The translations under genes were made by a program, and so were the position numbers. A DNA stretch of 64,000 nt from an uncultured Bacteroidia bacterium (GTDB lineage: Bacteria; Bacteroidota; Bacteroidia; Bacteroidales; UBA932): the NCBI GenBank assembly GCA_902774045.1, contig CACYGW010000005.1, forward strand, positions 1 through 64,000, read 5' to 3'. Position 1 is the first letter of the stretch. Every line of letters starts with the position of its first letter. Below, one piece after another: positions 1 through 7,968 of the stretch. Under the pieces are notes generated by a model. That model ran no database searches and was not told the DNA's origin. It saw nothing but the letters and a program-made list of their open reading frames with translations.

Positions 1-57
1 TTTTTGAAATAATTTGACTGCCTGAATTTTCTCGTCAAATGAATAAATTTTGGACAT
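1..57 (-). CDS. IS3-family transposase OrfA, N-terminal fragment cut by window edge
   Basis: Starts at an ATG whose complement is at 55-57 and reads MSKIYSFDEKIQAVKLFQK before leaving the window. The pattern (short basic start, F/Y-x-E-K/F-K-x-x-A-V-K-L) is that of the first helix of IS3-type OrfA proteins, the DNA-binding subunit of the OrfAB transposase. It is too short for the ORF track. The start codon lies in the arm of a perfect 10-base inverted repeat (50-59/70-79). Confidence 0.6.
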   Translation of the reverse strand, partial: MSKIYSFDEKIQAVKLFQK

Positions 58-79
58 AATTGTGTTTTTTTATGTCCAA
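50..79 (-). promoter_or_regulatory. Hairpin covering the transposase start codon
   Basis: Arms TTGGACATAA (50-59) and TTATGTCCAA (70-79) are perfectly complementary around a 10-base loop. The arms include part of the terminal repeat and the OrfA ATG. In RNA entering from outside the element this would fold and hide the start codon, as is known for several IS families. That role is inferred here. Confidence 0.5.
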
Positions 80-92
80 CTTTTGGGGGTCA

Positions 93-339
93 CTTCAAAA
101 TTTCCTCACCTCGGCGGCAGACCTTTGATATAGCGCACCTGTGGCCTATGGACGTGGAAGGTGAATTTTGGGTTGGTGGGTGTGGCTTTTAAGGGAACGG
201 TGGGGTGACGCCGGCGGAGTATATGGTGTCCGCCGGCTACGGCTCGCCGGTCGCCTGGGCTCGGGGTAAGGGCCCCGCTCCCGGCGGCCGTCAACCGACA
301 GCAAAACAGAGATCCCGGGTCAAGCCCGGGATGAGGGGA
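93..339. repeat. Gene-free GC-rich stretch with palindromic repeats
   Basis: No credible gene is seen. Two strong palindromes stand out: GCCGGCGGA/TCCGCCGGC (210-218/229-237, 10-base loop), and ATCCCGGG/CCCGGGAT (312-319/325-332, 5-base loop). The second is of the kind that recurs between genes in many genomes and yields spurious ORFs containing a PGLDPGS string. Whether it is repeated in this genome cannot be told from one copy. Confidence 0.45.
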
Positions 340-373
340 AAAAAGCATCTATGCGTGAACATAGATGCTTTTT
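340..373 (-). terminator. Intrinsic terminator of tRNA-Asn
   Basis: A 14-base perfect stem (340-353 with 360-373) has a 6-base loop. On the reverse strand it ends in a run of T. It lies directly after the 3' end of tRNA-Asn and would stop that transcript. Confidence 0.85.
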
Positions 374-375
374 TG

Positions 376-449
376 CTCCCCTTGTAGGACTTGAACCTAC
401 GACCCCCTGATTAACAGTCAGGTGCTCTAACCAACTGAGCTAAAGAGGA
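376..449 (-). tRNA. tRNA-Asn(GTT)
   Basis: 74 nt. The acceptor stem TCCTCTT pairs with AAGGGGA, with discriminator G. The anticodon arm CTGACTGTTAATCAG shows anticodon GTT, and the T-arm GTAGGTTCAAGTCCTAC is intact. CCA is not encoded. It has its own promoter (479-509) and terminator (340-373), so it is a single-gene unit. Confidence 0.97.
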
Positions 450-478
450 ATGTTTCCCATTCTTTTGAATCGGGATTG

Positions 479-509
479 CAAAGGTACAACATTTTCGGGT
501 ATCTCCAAA
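479..509 (-). promoter_or_regulatory. Promoter of tRNA-Asn (TTTG-N19-TACCTTTG)
   Basis: On the reverse strand a TTTG -33 box (complement of 506-509) is followed after exactly 19 bases by TACCTTTG (complement of 479-486). This matches the known Bacteroidota housekeeping consensus TTTG/TAnnTTTG. The -7 box lies about 30 bases before the tRNA. Confidence 0.85.
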
Positions 510-528
510 TATTTTCGCTATTTTTTTA

Positions 529-536
529 TAACTTTG
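529..536 (+). promoter_or_regulatory. -7 box TAACTTTG upstream of the HU-like gene
   Basis: TAACTTTG at 529-536 fits the TAnnTTTG consensus and lies 37 bases before the ATG at 574. No clear TTTG -33 is at the right spacing. It probably drives the eight-gene run that follows, since no other promoter is obvious within it. Confidence 0.55.
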
Positions 537-573
537 CTCCGATATATTAATGATTATTTAATTAAGGCTTAGT

Positions 574-1233
574 ATGAATATAGACCTGTTGTCAAAGATG
601 GTCAAAGAGCTTATTCTTGACAGAGATGAGATTGCGCTTCCCGGCGTGGGCTCTTTTGTGGCAGAGACTATGCCCGCCACCTTCAGCGACAAAGGTTACA
701 CCATAAACCCGCCGTACAGAAGATTGTCTTTCCGGCAGGGAAGAACCACGGAGGACAATTCCCTTGTAGAGGCCTACGCATCTGCCAACGGCATCGATAT
801 GGACAAGGCTGCCCGCATAGTAGGGGAGTATCTTCAGACATTGAAGGAAACCCTCAAGCAAAGGAAGGTGATTGTTTTTCCGGAGCTGGGCCGCTTAAGG
901 GCAACCAAGGAGAATAATTTCTTCTTTGTGGCCGATGAAGACCTTGACATCTTCCCTGAAGGCTTCGGGCTGGAGCCCGTTTCGCTCAAGACCAATCAGG
1001 AGACAGAAGAGGATGTAACCGAGGCTATCCGTGGTCTTGAAGAGATTTTGGGGCCGATGGCTCCTGTAAAGGAAGAACCCGTAAAGAAGCGAAGATTTGT
1101 CAAGGCAGTTCTATGGATTGTGATACTGGCCGCCATCGCCCTTGGGGCCTTCGTGGCCGGAGCAAGGCTGTTCCCGGACTTCTTCGACACCCTGCTTTAC
1201 ACCCCGGAAGAGCTGGAAATAATAAATTACTAG
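574..1233 (+). CDS. HU-CCDC81-like protein with C-terminal membrane anchor
   Basis: 219 aa. The first ~140 residues resemble the paired HU-like domains of bacterial CCDC81-type proteins: start MNIDLLSKMVKELIL, then a GVGSF-type turn near residue 25 and a second GLRATKE-type strand. HU folds bind DNA, but in this subfamily binding is unproven. A basic KKRR patch (~174) precedes one hydrophobic segment (~178-200) and a short acidic tail, so the protein is probably fixed to the inner membrane with the HU part in the cytoplasm. First gene of the run that continues with the acyl-ACP thioesterase 20 bases on. In Bacteroidota such proteins often sit beside envelope genes and SPOR proteins; a role in linking DNA or division to the envelope is inference. 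Confidence 0.7.
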   Translation: MNIDLLSKMVKELILDRDEIALPGVGSFVAETMPATFSDKGYTINPPYRRLSFRQGRTTEDNSLVEAYASANGIDMDKAARIVGEYLQTLKETLKQRKVIVFPELGRLRATKENNFFFVADEDLDIFPEGFGLEPVSLKTNQETEEDVTEAIRGLEEILGPMAPVKEEPVKKRRFVKAVLWIVILAAIALGAFVAGARLFPDFFDTLLYTPEELEIINY

Positions 1234-1253
1234 CACTATCGGCCCAAAAGAAT

Positions 1254-2015
1254 ATGGAAGGAAGTATAATAGATAAAAATAAATACATCCTGCCCCAGGT
1301 GGTAAGATGCTACGATGTAGATTCCCGGATGAGGATGAGACCGTCGGCATTTATGGACTATGCTCAGGAGATGGCCTATCAGGCTGCAGAGGCGATGGGG
1401 TTTGGCTACGAGGCTATGATTAAGGGCGGCAAGGCCTGGGTGCTGAGCCGTCTGAATTTTGTCTTTGACCGCGCCCCCGTCTGGGGAGAAGAGGTCCTGC
1501 TGCAGACCTGGCACAAGGGCCCGTCGGGGCCATTCTATGTAAGGGACTTCAAGGTTACCGATGAGAGCGGAGCAAAAGAACTTATAAGGGGTACCAGTTC
1601 CTGGGTTATTATGGATGTGGAAAAACGCACAATGGTGCGCACCTCGGATTTAGTGGCACTGGTAGACCCCGCAAGCCACAGAGCAGAGGATGCCATAGTA
1701 CAGAACGCCCAGCGCCTGATGCTGCCAAAGGGCGCGGGACTAACCCTGGCAGGCACCCATACCGTAGGCTATTCGGACATTGATATCCAGAAGCATACAA
1801 ACAACGCCCGCTACGTGCTTTGGGCAATGAACTGCATTGATTGCGACCTTCTTGGGGACCATCCCTTTAAGGAACTTACCATAAATTTCAACCACGAGAC
1901 AAAAGCCGGAGACGTGGTGGAACTGTGGACCCTGCGTGACGGCCTGTCCTTCTGGATAGAAGGGAAGAATAACGGTAACCAAGTTTTTTGTGTGAAAGTA
2001 AATCTCTATGAGTGA
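1254..2015 (+). CDS. Acyl-ACP thioesterase
   Basis: 253 aa from the ATG at 1254. The frame is open further upstream to 1113, but that part overlaps the HU-like gene and does not look like the family. Two hot-dog domains of the FatA/FatB type: the N-terminal half carries RPSAFMDYAQEMAYQAAEAMG, and the C-terminal half carries the active-site region DIDIQKHTNNARYVLWAMN, with the Asn/His that hydrolyse the thioester. It frees fatty acids from acyl carrier protein in the cytoplasm. The stop overlaps the start of the next gene by 8 bases, suggesting coupled translation. Confidence 0.88.
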   Translation: MEGSIIDKNKYILPQVVRCYDVDSRMRMRPSAFMDYAQEMAYQAAEAMGFGYEAMIKGGKAWVLSRLNFVFDRAPVWGEEVLLQTWHKGPSGPFYVRDFKVTDESGAKELIRGTSSWVIMDVEKRTMVRTSDLVALVDPASHRAEDAIVQNAQRLMLPKGAGLTLAGTHTVGYSDIDIQKHTNNARYVLWAMNCIDCDLLGDHPFKELTINFNHETKAGDVVELWTLRDGLSFWIEGKNNGNQVFCVKVNLYE

Positions 2016-3654
2016 TTTGTTTACGGGCACGGGGATTGCCCACTCCATTATGGTCTTCGCCCTTGTGATAGCCACCGGACTGTGGCTTGGACGGTTCAAG
2101 GTAAAGGGCGTATCCCTTGGTTCTACCTGGATACTATTCGTAGGAATAGTGGTAAGCCACTTCGGGCTAAGATCAGACCCGGCCACCCTGGCCTTCGTGA
2201 AAGACTTCGGCCTTATACTCTTTGTGTTTTCCATAGGTCTCCAGGTGGGCCCCGGCTTCTTCCATTCATTCAAGAAGGGAGGCGTGCAACTTAATCTTCT
2301 GGCTTTGTCGATGGTGCTTCTGGCCGTTCTTGTAACAGTGCTTATTCACAGCCTCACCGGCGAAAGCCTAAAGACAATGACCGGAGTAATGTCCGGAGCC
2401 GTGACAAATACCCCCGGCCTTGGAGCAGCCCAGCAGGCCCTTTCCAGCGCGGAGGAGTCGTCGCTTCTGGCGTCGGCCTACGCGGTTGCCTATCCGCTTG
2501 GCGTACTGGGAGTAATAGCCCTTATAATAGTGGCCAAATCTTTCTTCAGGGTTGACCTTGACAAGGAGAAGGCCCAGCTGGAGGAAGCTGACTCCTCTGA
2601 AGGCGGGGCCCGTCGTATGCACTGCCAGGTGGTTAATCCAGCCATTTACGGAAAGACGCTTAAGGAGGTGCTGGATGGAAGCGGAATTAAATTCGTTATC
2701 TCACGCCTTATGCGAGGCCAGGAGATGTTCATTCCCGGCCCCGATGTAGTGCTGCAGGAAGGAGACAAACTCCTGGTTGTTACCAGTAGCCATTCGGTAG
2801 ACAATATTAGAATAATCTTTGGGACAGAGATACAGATGCATCAGGAAGACTGGCAGAGGCTGGACGAGCATCACGTTACCAGAAAACTCTCCATAACCAA
2901 ATCTTCCATCACCGGAAAAACCCTTAGGCAACTGAACATAAGAGCCAACTTCGGGGTAAACGTAACAAGGGTTATAAGGGCAGGAATGGAGCTTGTGGCC
3001 CGTCCCAACCTCATTCTTCAGATGGGAGACACCCTTCAGGTTGTAGGAACCCAGTCATCCATTGACGATGTTGCCAAAATAGTTGGAAACAAGCCGTCTA
3101 CCCTTTCCAAACCCAACCTGGTGCCCATCTTCTTTGGCATTGCAGTGGGTATAATATTCGGCAGCATCCCCATTGCCATCCCCGGTATGCCATCGTCCGT
3201 AAAACTTGGCCTTGCCGGCGGCCCGCTTATAATTGCAATTCTCCTTGGGCACTATGCCCCCAAGCTTAAGATAACCACCTACACTACCGTAAGCGCCAAT
3301 ATGATGATAAGGGAGATTGGCATCTCTTTGTTTATGGCCGCCGTGGGCGTGGGCGCGGGAGAGAATTTTGTATCTTCCATCCTAAGCGGAGGTTATTGGT
3401 GGATTCTTTACGGGTTGATGATTACCGTAATCCCCGTGGGGCTTGTGATTCTTGTAGCCCGCCTTGCGCTTAAACTTAATTTCTATCAGATTTGCGGTCT
3501 TGTGTCCGGCGGAACCACAGACCCGGCCGTGCTGGCCTTTGCCCAGGAAATGTACGGAACGGACTATCCTTCCGTAAACTATGCTACGGTTTATCCTCTT
3601 ACAATGTTCCTTAGGGTGCTGGTCGCCCAGGTTCTGGTCTTGTTGGCTCTATAG
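2008..3654 (+). CDS. AspT/YidE/YbjL-family transporter
   Basis: 548 aa. Five hydrophobic helices at the N-terminus are followed by two soluble RCK_C (TrkA-C) domains (~205-285 and ~290-375) and a second set of five to six helices. This is the duplicated layout of the AspT-like antiporter family. Each half carries a family-type loop: GAVTNTPGLGAAQQAL near 130 and SGGTTDPAVLAFAQE near 500. AspT itself exchanges aspartate for alanine; most relatives have unknown substrates, and none can be assigned here. Inner-membrane protein. It overlaps the thioesterase stop by 8 bases, and the NUDIX gene starts 4 bases after its stop. Confidence 0.85.
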   Translation: MSDLFTGTGIAHSIMVFALVIATGLWLGRFKVKGVSLGSTWILFVGIVVSHFGLRSDPATLAFVKDFGLILFVFSIGLQVGPGFFHSFKKGGVQLNLLALSMVLLAVLVTVLIHSLTGESLKTMTGVMSGAVTNTPGLGAAQQALSSAEESSLLASAYAVAYPLGVLGVIALIIVAKSFFRVDLDKEKAQLEEADSSEGGARRMHCQVVNPAIYGKTLKEVLDGSGIKFVISRLMRGQEMFIPGPDVVLQEGDKLLVVTSSHSVDNIRIIFGTEIQMHQEDWQRLDEHHVTRKLSITKSSITGKTLRQLNIRANFGVNVTRVIRAGMELVARPNLILQMGDTLQVVGTQSSIDDVAKIVGNKPSTLSKPNLVPIFFGIAVGIIFGSIPIAIPGMPSSVKLGLAGGPLIIAILLGHYAPKLKITTYTTVSANMMIREIGISLFMAAVGVGAGENFVSSILSGGYWWILYGLMITVIPVGLVILVARLALKLNFYQICGLVSGGTTDPAVLAFAQEMYGTDYPSVNYATVYPLTMFLRVLVAQVLVLLAL

Positions 3655-3658
3655 CGTT

Positions 3659-4249
3659 ATGACAGGTCTTGTATATCCTCCGGAGCTGCCGGAAATCCTT
3701 CCCCTTCCCACGTACGACAATCCGCAGGGCGCGGCCTCGTTTGGCGGAGCCATCGTCCCGGTTGTAAATGAAAATGGGATTGTGACGGCCCGCGCGCCAA
3801 GGGACTATGTGCACGGGGAGGCAAAACTCCTACATCCGGTAGTACACCTGCACGTGGTGAATACTAAGGGGGAGATATATCTTCAGAAACGATCGGCCAT
3901 AAAAAAACTCTACCCTCTTTATTGGGATACGGCGGTGGGTGGCCACATAGAGTACGGGGAATCTGTGCTGGAGGCTTTGTACCGGGAAGCCCGCGAAGAG
4001 ATTGGCCTTAAAGATTTCAATCCGGTGTTCCTGCGGGAGTATGTTTTCCAGAGCCAGACAGACAACGAACTTGTGTTTGCCTATGCCTGCGTGGGGGACT
4101 TCAGGCCGGAACCGGACCAGATAGAAGTGGCAGAGGGTCGCTACTGGACAGAAAGAGAAATTGACGATTCCTTTGAAAAATCAATCTTAACTCCTAACTT
4201 TGAAAAGGAGTTTACAATGATTAGAGAGTCACTGCAAACTCTGCTTTAA
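3659..4249 (+). CDS. NUDIX hydrolase
   Basis: 196 aa from the ATG at 3659, just after the transporter stop; an open frame back to 3581 overlaps the transporter and is not used. The NUDIX box is complete: GHIEYG-E-SVLEALY-REAREEIG (~110-133), fitting Gx5Ex7REUxEExGU, so metal-dependent pyrophosphate hydrolysis is expected. The N-terminus with V-HLHVVNTKGEIYLQKRS is like Idi/YfcD-type NUDIX proteins. Substrate unknown. It sits in the forward run before the SpoIID fusion. Confidence 0.88.
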   Translation: MTGLVYPPELPEILPLPTYDNPQGAASFGGAIVPVVNENGIVTARAPRDYVHGEAKLLHPVVHLHVVNTKGEIYLQKRSAIKKLYPLYWDTAVGGHIEYGESVLEALYREAREEIGLKDFNPVFLREYVFQSQTDNELVFAYACVGDFRPEPDQIEVAEGRYWTEREIDDSFEKSILTPNFEKEFTMIRESLQTLL

Positions 4250-4274
4250 AAGAGTTATTACAGTTTGATGAAAT

Positions 4275-6572
4275 ATGAACGAGTCGGCATCGCTTCGTAA
4301 ATTTTTGGGTGACCAGCTATCTGTATGGCCCCTGTGCGCGGCTAATTTCAGGGCGCTTAAATCTGTGCAGGTCAGGGAGGTAGAAATTGGCGGGCTTAAG
4401 GTAAAAGTGCAGTTTAATCCGGACAGGCTAATTTCTACGGCGGCAGACTTTCAGGCTGCCCTGGATGGCTCCAGGCCTTGTTTTCTCTGTGAGAGCGGGC
4501 GTTTCCCGGAGCAGCAGGCCTTTCCCTTCGAGGGCCGCAAGGGGCATAAGTACGACATTATGGTAAATCCCTATCCTATTTTTCACGAGCACTTTACCGT
4601 AAATGCCGCAGAGCATACGCCCCAGACCATAATGAACAGGTTCCAGGATATGACGGACCTTTCTCATCATTTTCCGGATTACTCTTTCTTCTATAACGGG
4701 CCCTACAGCGGCGCTTCCGCCCCGGATCATATGCACTTCCAGGCCTGCCCGCGCGGTATCATGCCCCTGGAGGTGGCTGTGGACCAGTTTTTTGACGACG
4801 GAGCCAAGAGTCCGCGCCTCCGCTACCTTACTTCCGTAAAGGATGCGTCCTTATATCACTGCAATCTCTTTACAAAGGGCATATTCCTGTTAAAATCGGC
4901 CACAAGTAAATCTCTATCCAAACTGTTCTACCAGCTTCTGGACTGCATAACAGTTCCTGACGGAGAGCCGGAGCCCCGCATAAACCTTATTATGTGGTAT
5001 AAGTCCCTTACCGGGGCCGCTCGTCCAAGTGGAAGCACCCACGGTATGGGTGGCTTCCAGTACAGGGCCATAGTTATGGTTCGTGATGCCCACCGGCCGT
5101 CCTGCTACTTTGCAGAAGGGGTGGAGCATCTATGCTTCAGCCCGGGCTGCGCAGACAAAGGTGGCTGCCTTGTTGTGCCGGTAAAGGAAGACTTTGAGAA
5201 AGCCACTCCACAGGCCCTTGAAAAGGCGCTTGCAGAGGTGTCGCTGCCGGAAGAAGAGCAGGAGAAGGTTATCAGCCGCCTTACCCGAACTCAGCGAACC
5301 ATACAGGTTGGAGTGCTATCCAGCGACGAGATTGTATTTGAGATTATATCCGATGGCGCCGGGGCTCAGAAGGTTACCTACTCTGAGGGGAAGATTAGTT
5401 ATAACGGTGCTCTTTACGACGAGCTGTTCTTCGAGGCCCAGACTCCGTCCAAGATGTTTGCAGAGCCAACGTTCATACTGCACGACGTGGTGATTGGCGT
5501 GGGCTTCCACTGGCAGAGGAAGGTAGACCAGAAGTTCGGGGGCAGCCTTAAGTTCATTGTAGAAAAGGGCAAGGTTGTAGCGGTAAACATAATAGGCGTA
5601 GAGGACTATCTGCTTAGCGTAATCTCTTCCGAGATGAAGTCTTCTGCCTCGCTGGAATTCCTAAAGGCCCATTCCGTCATATCCCGCTCGTGGATTCTGT
5701 CGCAGGTAGAGCACCGTAGCCGTAGGAGGGTAGAACTCCCCAGGGGAGTAAACGACATTGTATCCCTTGTAACAGATCTTGAGTCCCGCAGGGGAGAACA
5801 GGAGGGAGGCGTGCCCGGAACCTTTATAAAGTGGTTCGACCACGAAGACCACGTTAACTTTGACGTCTGCGCAGACGACCACTGTCAGCGCTACCAGGGC
5901 CTTACCATGGCCGTGGGAGACAGGGTGCGCCAGGCTATAGACCAGACCTGGGGCCTTGTGCTCAAGGACAGGGACGGGGAAATCTGCGACTGCCGCTTCT
6001 ATAAATGCTGCGGCGGACAGACAGAGGTGTTCAGCACCTGCTGGGAAGACAAGGACTATGACTATCTGCAGTCCCTGCCGGATACCCCGGACCACAAGGA
6101 GGGCGGCCACTGCTTCTGCAATACGTCGGACAAGGAAATACTGTCACAGGTGCTTAACGATTACGACCTTGAAACCACGGACTTCTACCAGTGGAAGGTA
6201 GAGTACGGGAGAAAGGAAGTATCGGACCTCTTCCGCAGCAGGAGCGGAATGGATGTTGGCACAATCCAGGACCTCATCCCCCTGGACAAGGGGCCGTCCG
6301 GAGTAATAAAGAAACTAAAGGTTGTGGGCGATAAAGCCACGGTGGTCATTGGCAAGGAGCTTATAGTAAGAAAGTTCTTCTCTGACTCCCACCTAAAGAG
6401 CGCCCGCTTTAGCATAACCTGGGAGGGAGACCGCCTTATACTTAACGGTACCGGCTGGGGCCACTGCGTGGGCCTTTGCCAGATAGGTGCGGCAGTTATG
6501 TCCTACAGCGGCTACGGCTTCAGGGAAATACTAAGTCACTATTATCCCGGTTCCAAACTGGAAAATCTCTAA
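4275..6572 (+). CDS. DUF4922 HIT-like domain fused to SpoIID/LytB domain
   Basis: 765 aa. The N-terminal half (~1-320) carries a CFLC metal-type pair (C69, C72), the NPYPIFHEHFT signature and an HxHxQ motif (H152, H154, Q156). That is the layout of the GalT/Ap4A-phosphorylase branch of the HIT superfamily. In Bacteroidota this region is classed as DUF4922 (from memory). The C-terminal half (~435-760) is SpoIID-like: GVEDYLLSVISSEM and HSVISRSWILSQ near the start, then the Cys-rich part (CRFYKCCGG) and the closing GWGHCVGLCQIGA. SpoIID is a lytic transglycosylase on stem-less peptidoglycan. No signal peptide is visible, which is odd for a wall enzyme. Followed 19 bases on by an AmpG-like permease. 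Confidence 0.82.
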   Translation: MNESASLRKFLGDQLSVWPLCAANFRALKSVQVREVEIGGLKVKVQFNPDRLISTAADFQAALDGSRPCFLCESGRFPEQQAFPFEGRKGHKYDIMVNPYPIFHEHFTVNAAEHTPQTIMNRFQDMTDLSHHFPDYSFFYNGPYSGASAPDHMHFQACPRGIMPLEVAVDQFFDDGAKSPRLRYLTSVKDASLYHCNLFTKGIFLLKSATSKSLSKLFYQLLDCITVPDGEPEPRINLIMWYKSLTGAARPSGSTHGMGGFQYRAIVMVRDAHRPSCYFAEGVEHLCFSPGCADKGGCLVVPVKEDFEKATPQALEKALAEVSLPEEEQEKVISRLTRTQRTIQVGVLSSDEIVFEIISDGAGAQKVTYSEGKISYNGALYDELFFEAQTPSKMFAEPTFILHDVVIGVGFHWQRKVDQKFGGSLKFIVEKGKVVAVNIIGVEDYLLSVISSEMKSSASLEFLKAHSVISRSWILSQVEHRSRRRVELPRGVNDIVSLVTDLESRRGEQEGGVPGTFIKWFDHEDHVNFDVCADDHCQRYQGLTMAVGDRVRQAIDQTWGLVLKDRDGEICDCRFYKCCGGQTEVFSTCWEDKDYDYLQSLPDTPDHKEGGHCFCNTSDKEILSQVLNDYDLETTDFYQWKVEYGRKEVSDLFRSRSGMDVGTIQDLIPLDKGPSGVIKKLKVVGDKATVVIGKELIVRKFFSDSHLKSARFSITWEGDRLILNGTGWGHCVGLCQIGAAVMSYSGYGFREILSHYYPGSKLENL

Positions 6573-6591
6573 GAAACAATCGATAAATAAT

Positions 6592-7965
6592 ATGGCAGCT
6601 TTACAAAAGTTTTATAATAAACACGATGGCAAACAGTGGCTGTCCTGGTTCTGGGTGCCTACTCTTTATTTTGCCGAGGGTATCCCTTATTTCCTGGTAA
6701 ACAATATTTCCGTAATGATGTTTTCCAAGATGGGTGTTCCCAATGGCCAGCTTGCATTCTTTACCACCCTGCTCTATTTCCCCTGGTTCCTCAAGGGCCT
6801 GTGGAGCCCTGTCGTGGACGTTGTAAAAACAAAGAGATGGTGGATTATTTCTATGCAGATTATGCTGGTGGCAGCAATGACGCTTCTGGCCTTCACCCTG
6901 CCAAAGCCTTCAAGTGAACTTATAGCCTCCGGGCAAACCCCGGCCACTATGTTCTGGTTCACCCTTATTCTGTTTATCATTGCGGCCTTTGCCTCTGCCA
7001 CTCACGATATTGCTGCAGATGGCTTCTATATGCTGGCTCACAACCAGAGCTGCCAGTCTGCCTTCATAGGCATCAGGAGCGTATTCTACAGGATATCTTC
7101 CATCTTTGGCCAGGGAGTGCTGGTTTTTGTGGCTGGCGTGGTAGAGAAAAGAACCCTTGAGGCATCGCCGGACGGGGTTGCGGACATTCCTTTCTCCTGG
7201 CAGGTGTCAATAGGCCTTGCGGCCGTTGTTTTTGCGGTAATAACTCTTTACCACCTGTTCTTCCTTCCCAAGGCCAAGGACGATGCTCCCAGGGTAGAGA
7301 CGGGAAGCGGCGGCAGTCTTAAGGAGATAGGCAATTCCTTTGCCTCCTTCTTCAAGAAGAAAGGCGTATGGCTGGCTATAGCCTTTATGCTGCTCTACCG
7401 CCTTCCGGAGGGCTTCCTCATCAAGCTTTGCCAGCCCTTCCTCGTGGGCAGTATAGATAAAGGCGGCCTGGGTCTGGATACCGACACGGTTGGTATAGTT
7501 TACGGTACCGTGGGCGTACTGGCCCTTGTAATAGGTGGAATAGTAGGAGGAGTAGTGGCATCTTACATAGGACTTAAGAAGTCTCTGTGGTGGATGGCTC
7601 TTGGTATGACTCTGCCCTGCCTTACCTTTGTGTATCTGGCTATGGCCCTGCCCTCGGATCCTATCATCATAAGCGTAGCCCTGGCTATAGAGCAGTTTGG
7701 CTATGGCTTTGGTTTTACGGCATATATGTTGTACATGATGTACTTCTCGGAAGGGGAATTCAAAACCTCCCACTATGCCATTTGTACGGCCTTTATGGCG
7801 CTTAGTATGATGCTGCCCGGCTTTGTGGCCGGCTTTATACAGGAGGCTATAGGTTACGTGGCATTCTTCTGGATGGTTATGGTTTGTTGCATTGGAACGG
7901 TGGTGGTTACCTATCTGGCAGAAAGGAAGGTAGATCCCGAATACGGTAAAAAGAAAACCACTTAG
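6592..7965 (+). CDS. AmpG-like MFS permease (muropeptide/acetyl-CoA transporter type)
   Basis: 457 aa, about 12 hydrophobic helices. The first loop, VPTLYFAEGIPYFLVNNISVMMF, and the helix FTTLLYFPWFLKGLWSPVVD are typical of AmpG and the related SLC33 acetyl-CoA transporters. AmpG takes anhydro-muropeptides across the inner membrane for wall recycling. Placement between a SpoIID-domain protein and a NamZ muramidase supports such a role, but substrate is inferred. Its stop is 3 bases before the serpin start. Confidence 0.8.
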   Translation: MAALQKFYNKHDGKQWLSWFWVPTLYFAEGIPYFLVNNISVMMFSKMGVPNGQLAFFTTLLYFPWFLKGLWSPVVDVVKTKRWWIISMQIMLVAAMTLLAFTLPKPSSELIASGQTPATMFWFTLILFIIAAFASATHDIAADGFYMLAHNQSCQSAFIGIRSVFYRISSIFGQGVLVFVAGVVEKRTLEASPDGVADIPFSWQVSIGLAAVVFAVITLYHLFFLPKAKDDAPRVETGSGGSLKEIGNSFASFFKKKGVWLAIAFMLLYRLPEGFLIKLCQPFLVGSIDKGGLGLDTDTVGIVYGTVGVLALVIGGIVGGVVASYIGLKKSLWWMALGMTLPCLTFVYLAMALPSDPIIISVALAIEQFGYGFGFTAYMLYMMYFSEGEFKTSHYAICTAFMALSMMLPGFVAGFIQEAIGYVAFFWMVMVCCIGTVVVTYLAERKVDPEYGKKKTT

Positions 7966-7968
7966 ATT

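Larger units (their letters stand above)
1..92 (-). mobile_element. IS3-family-like insertion sequence, left end only
   Basis: On the reverse strand, positions 92 to 73 read TGACCCCCAAAAGTTGGACA, which resembles the terminal inverted repeat of IS3/IS150-group elements. About 35 bases inside it a reading frame opens that looks like the helix-turn-helix start of an IS3 OrfA. The rest of the element lies beyond the left edge, so the other inverted repeat and the target duplication cannot be seen. The family call rests on the terminus plus 19 residues. Confidence 0.65.

Noticed and set aside
106..387. Small ORFs on both strands in the left intergenic region
   Set aside because: They translate palindromic GC-rich repeats (PGLDPGS-like) and the tRNA terminator; not protein-like.
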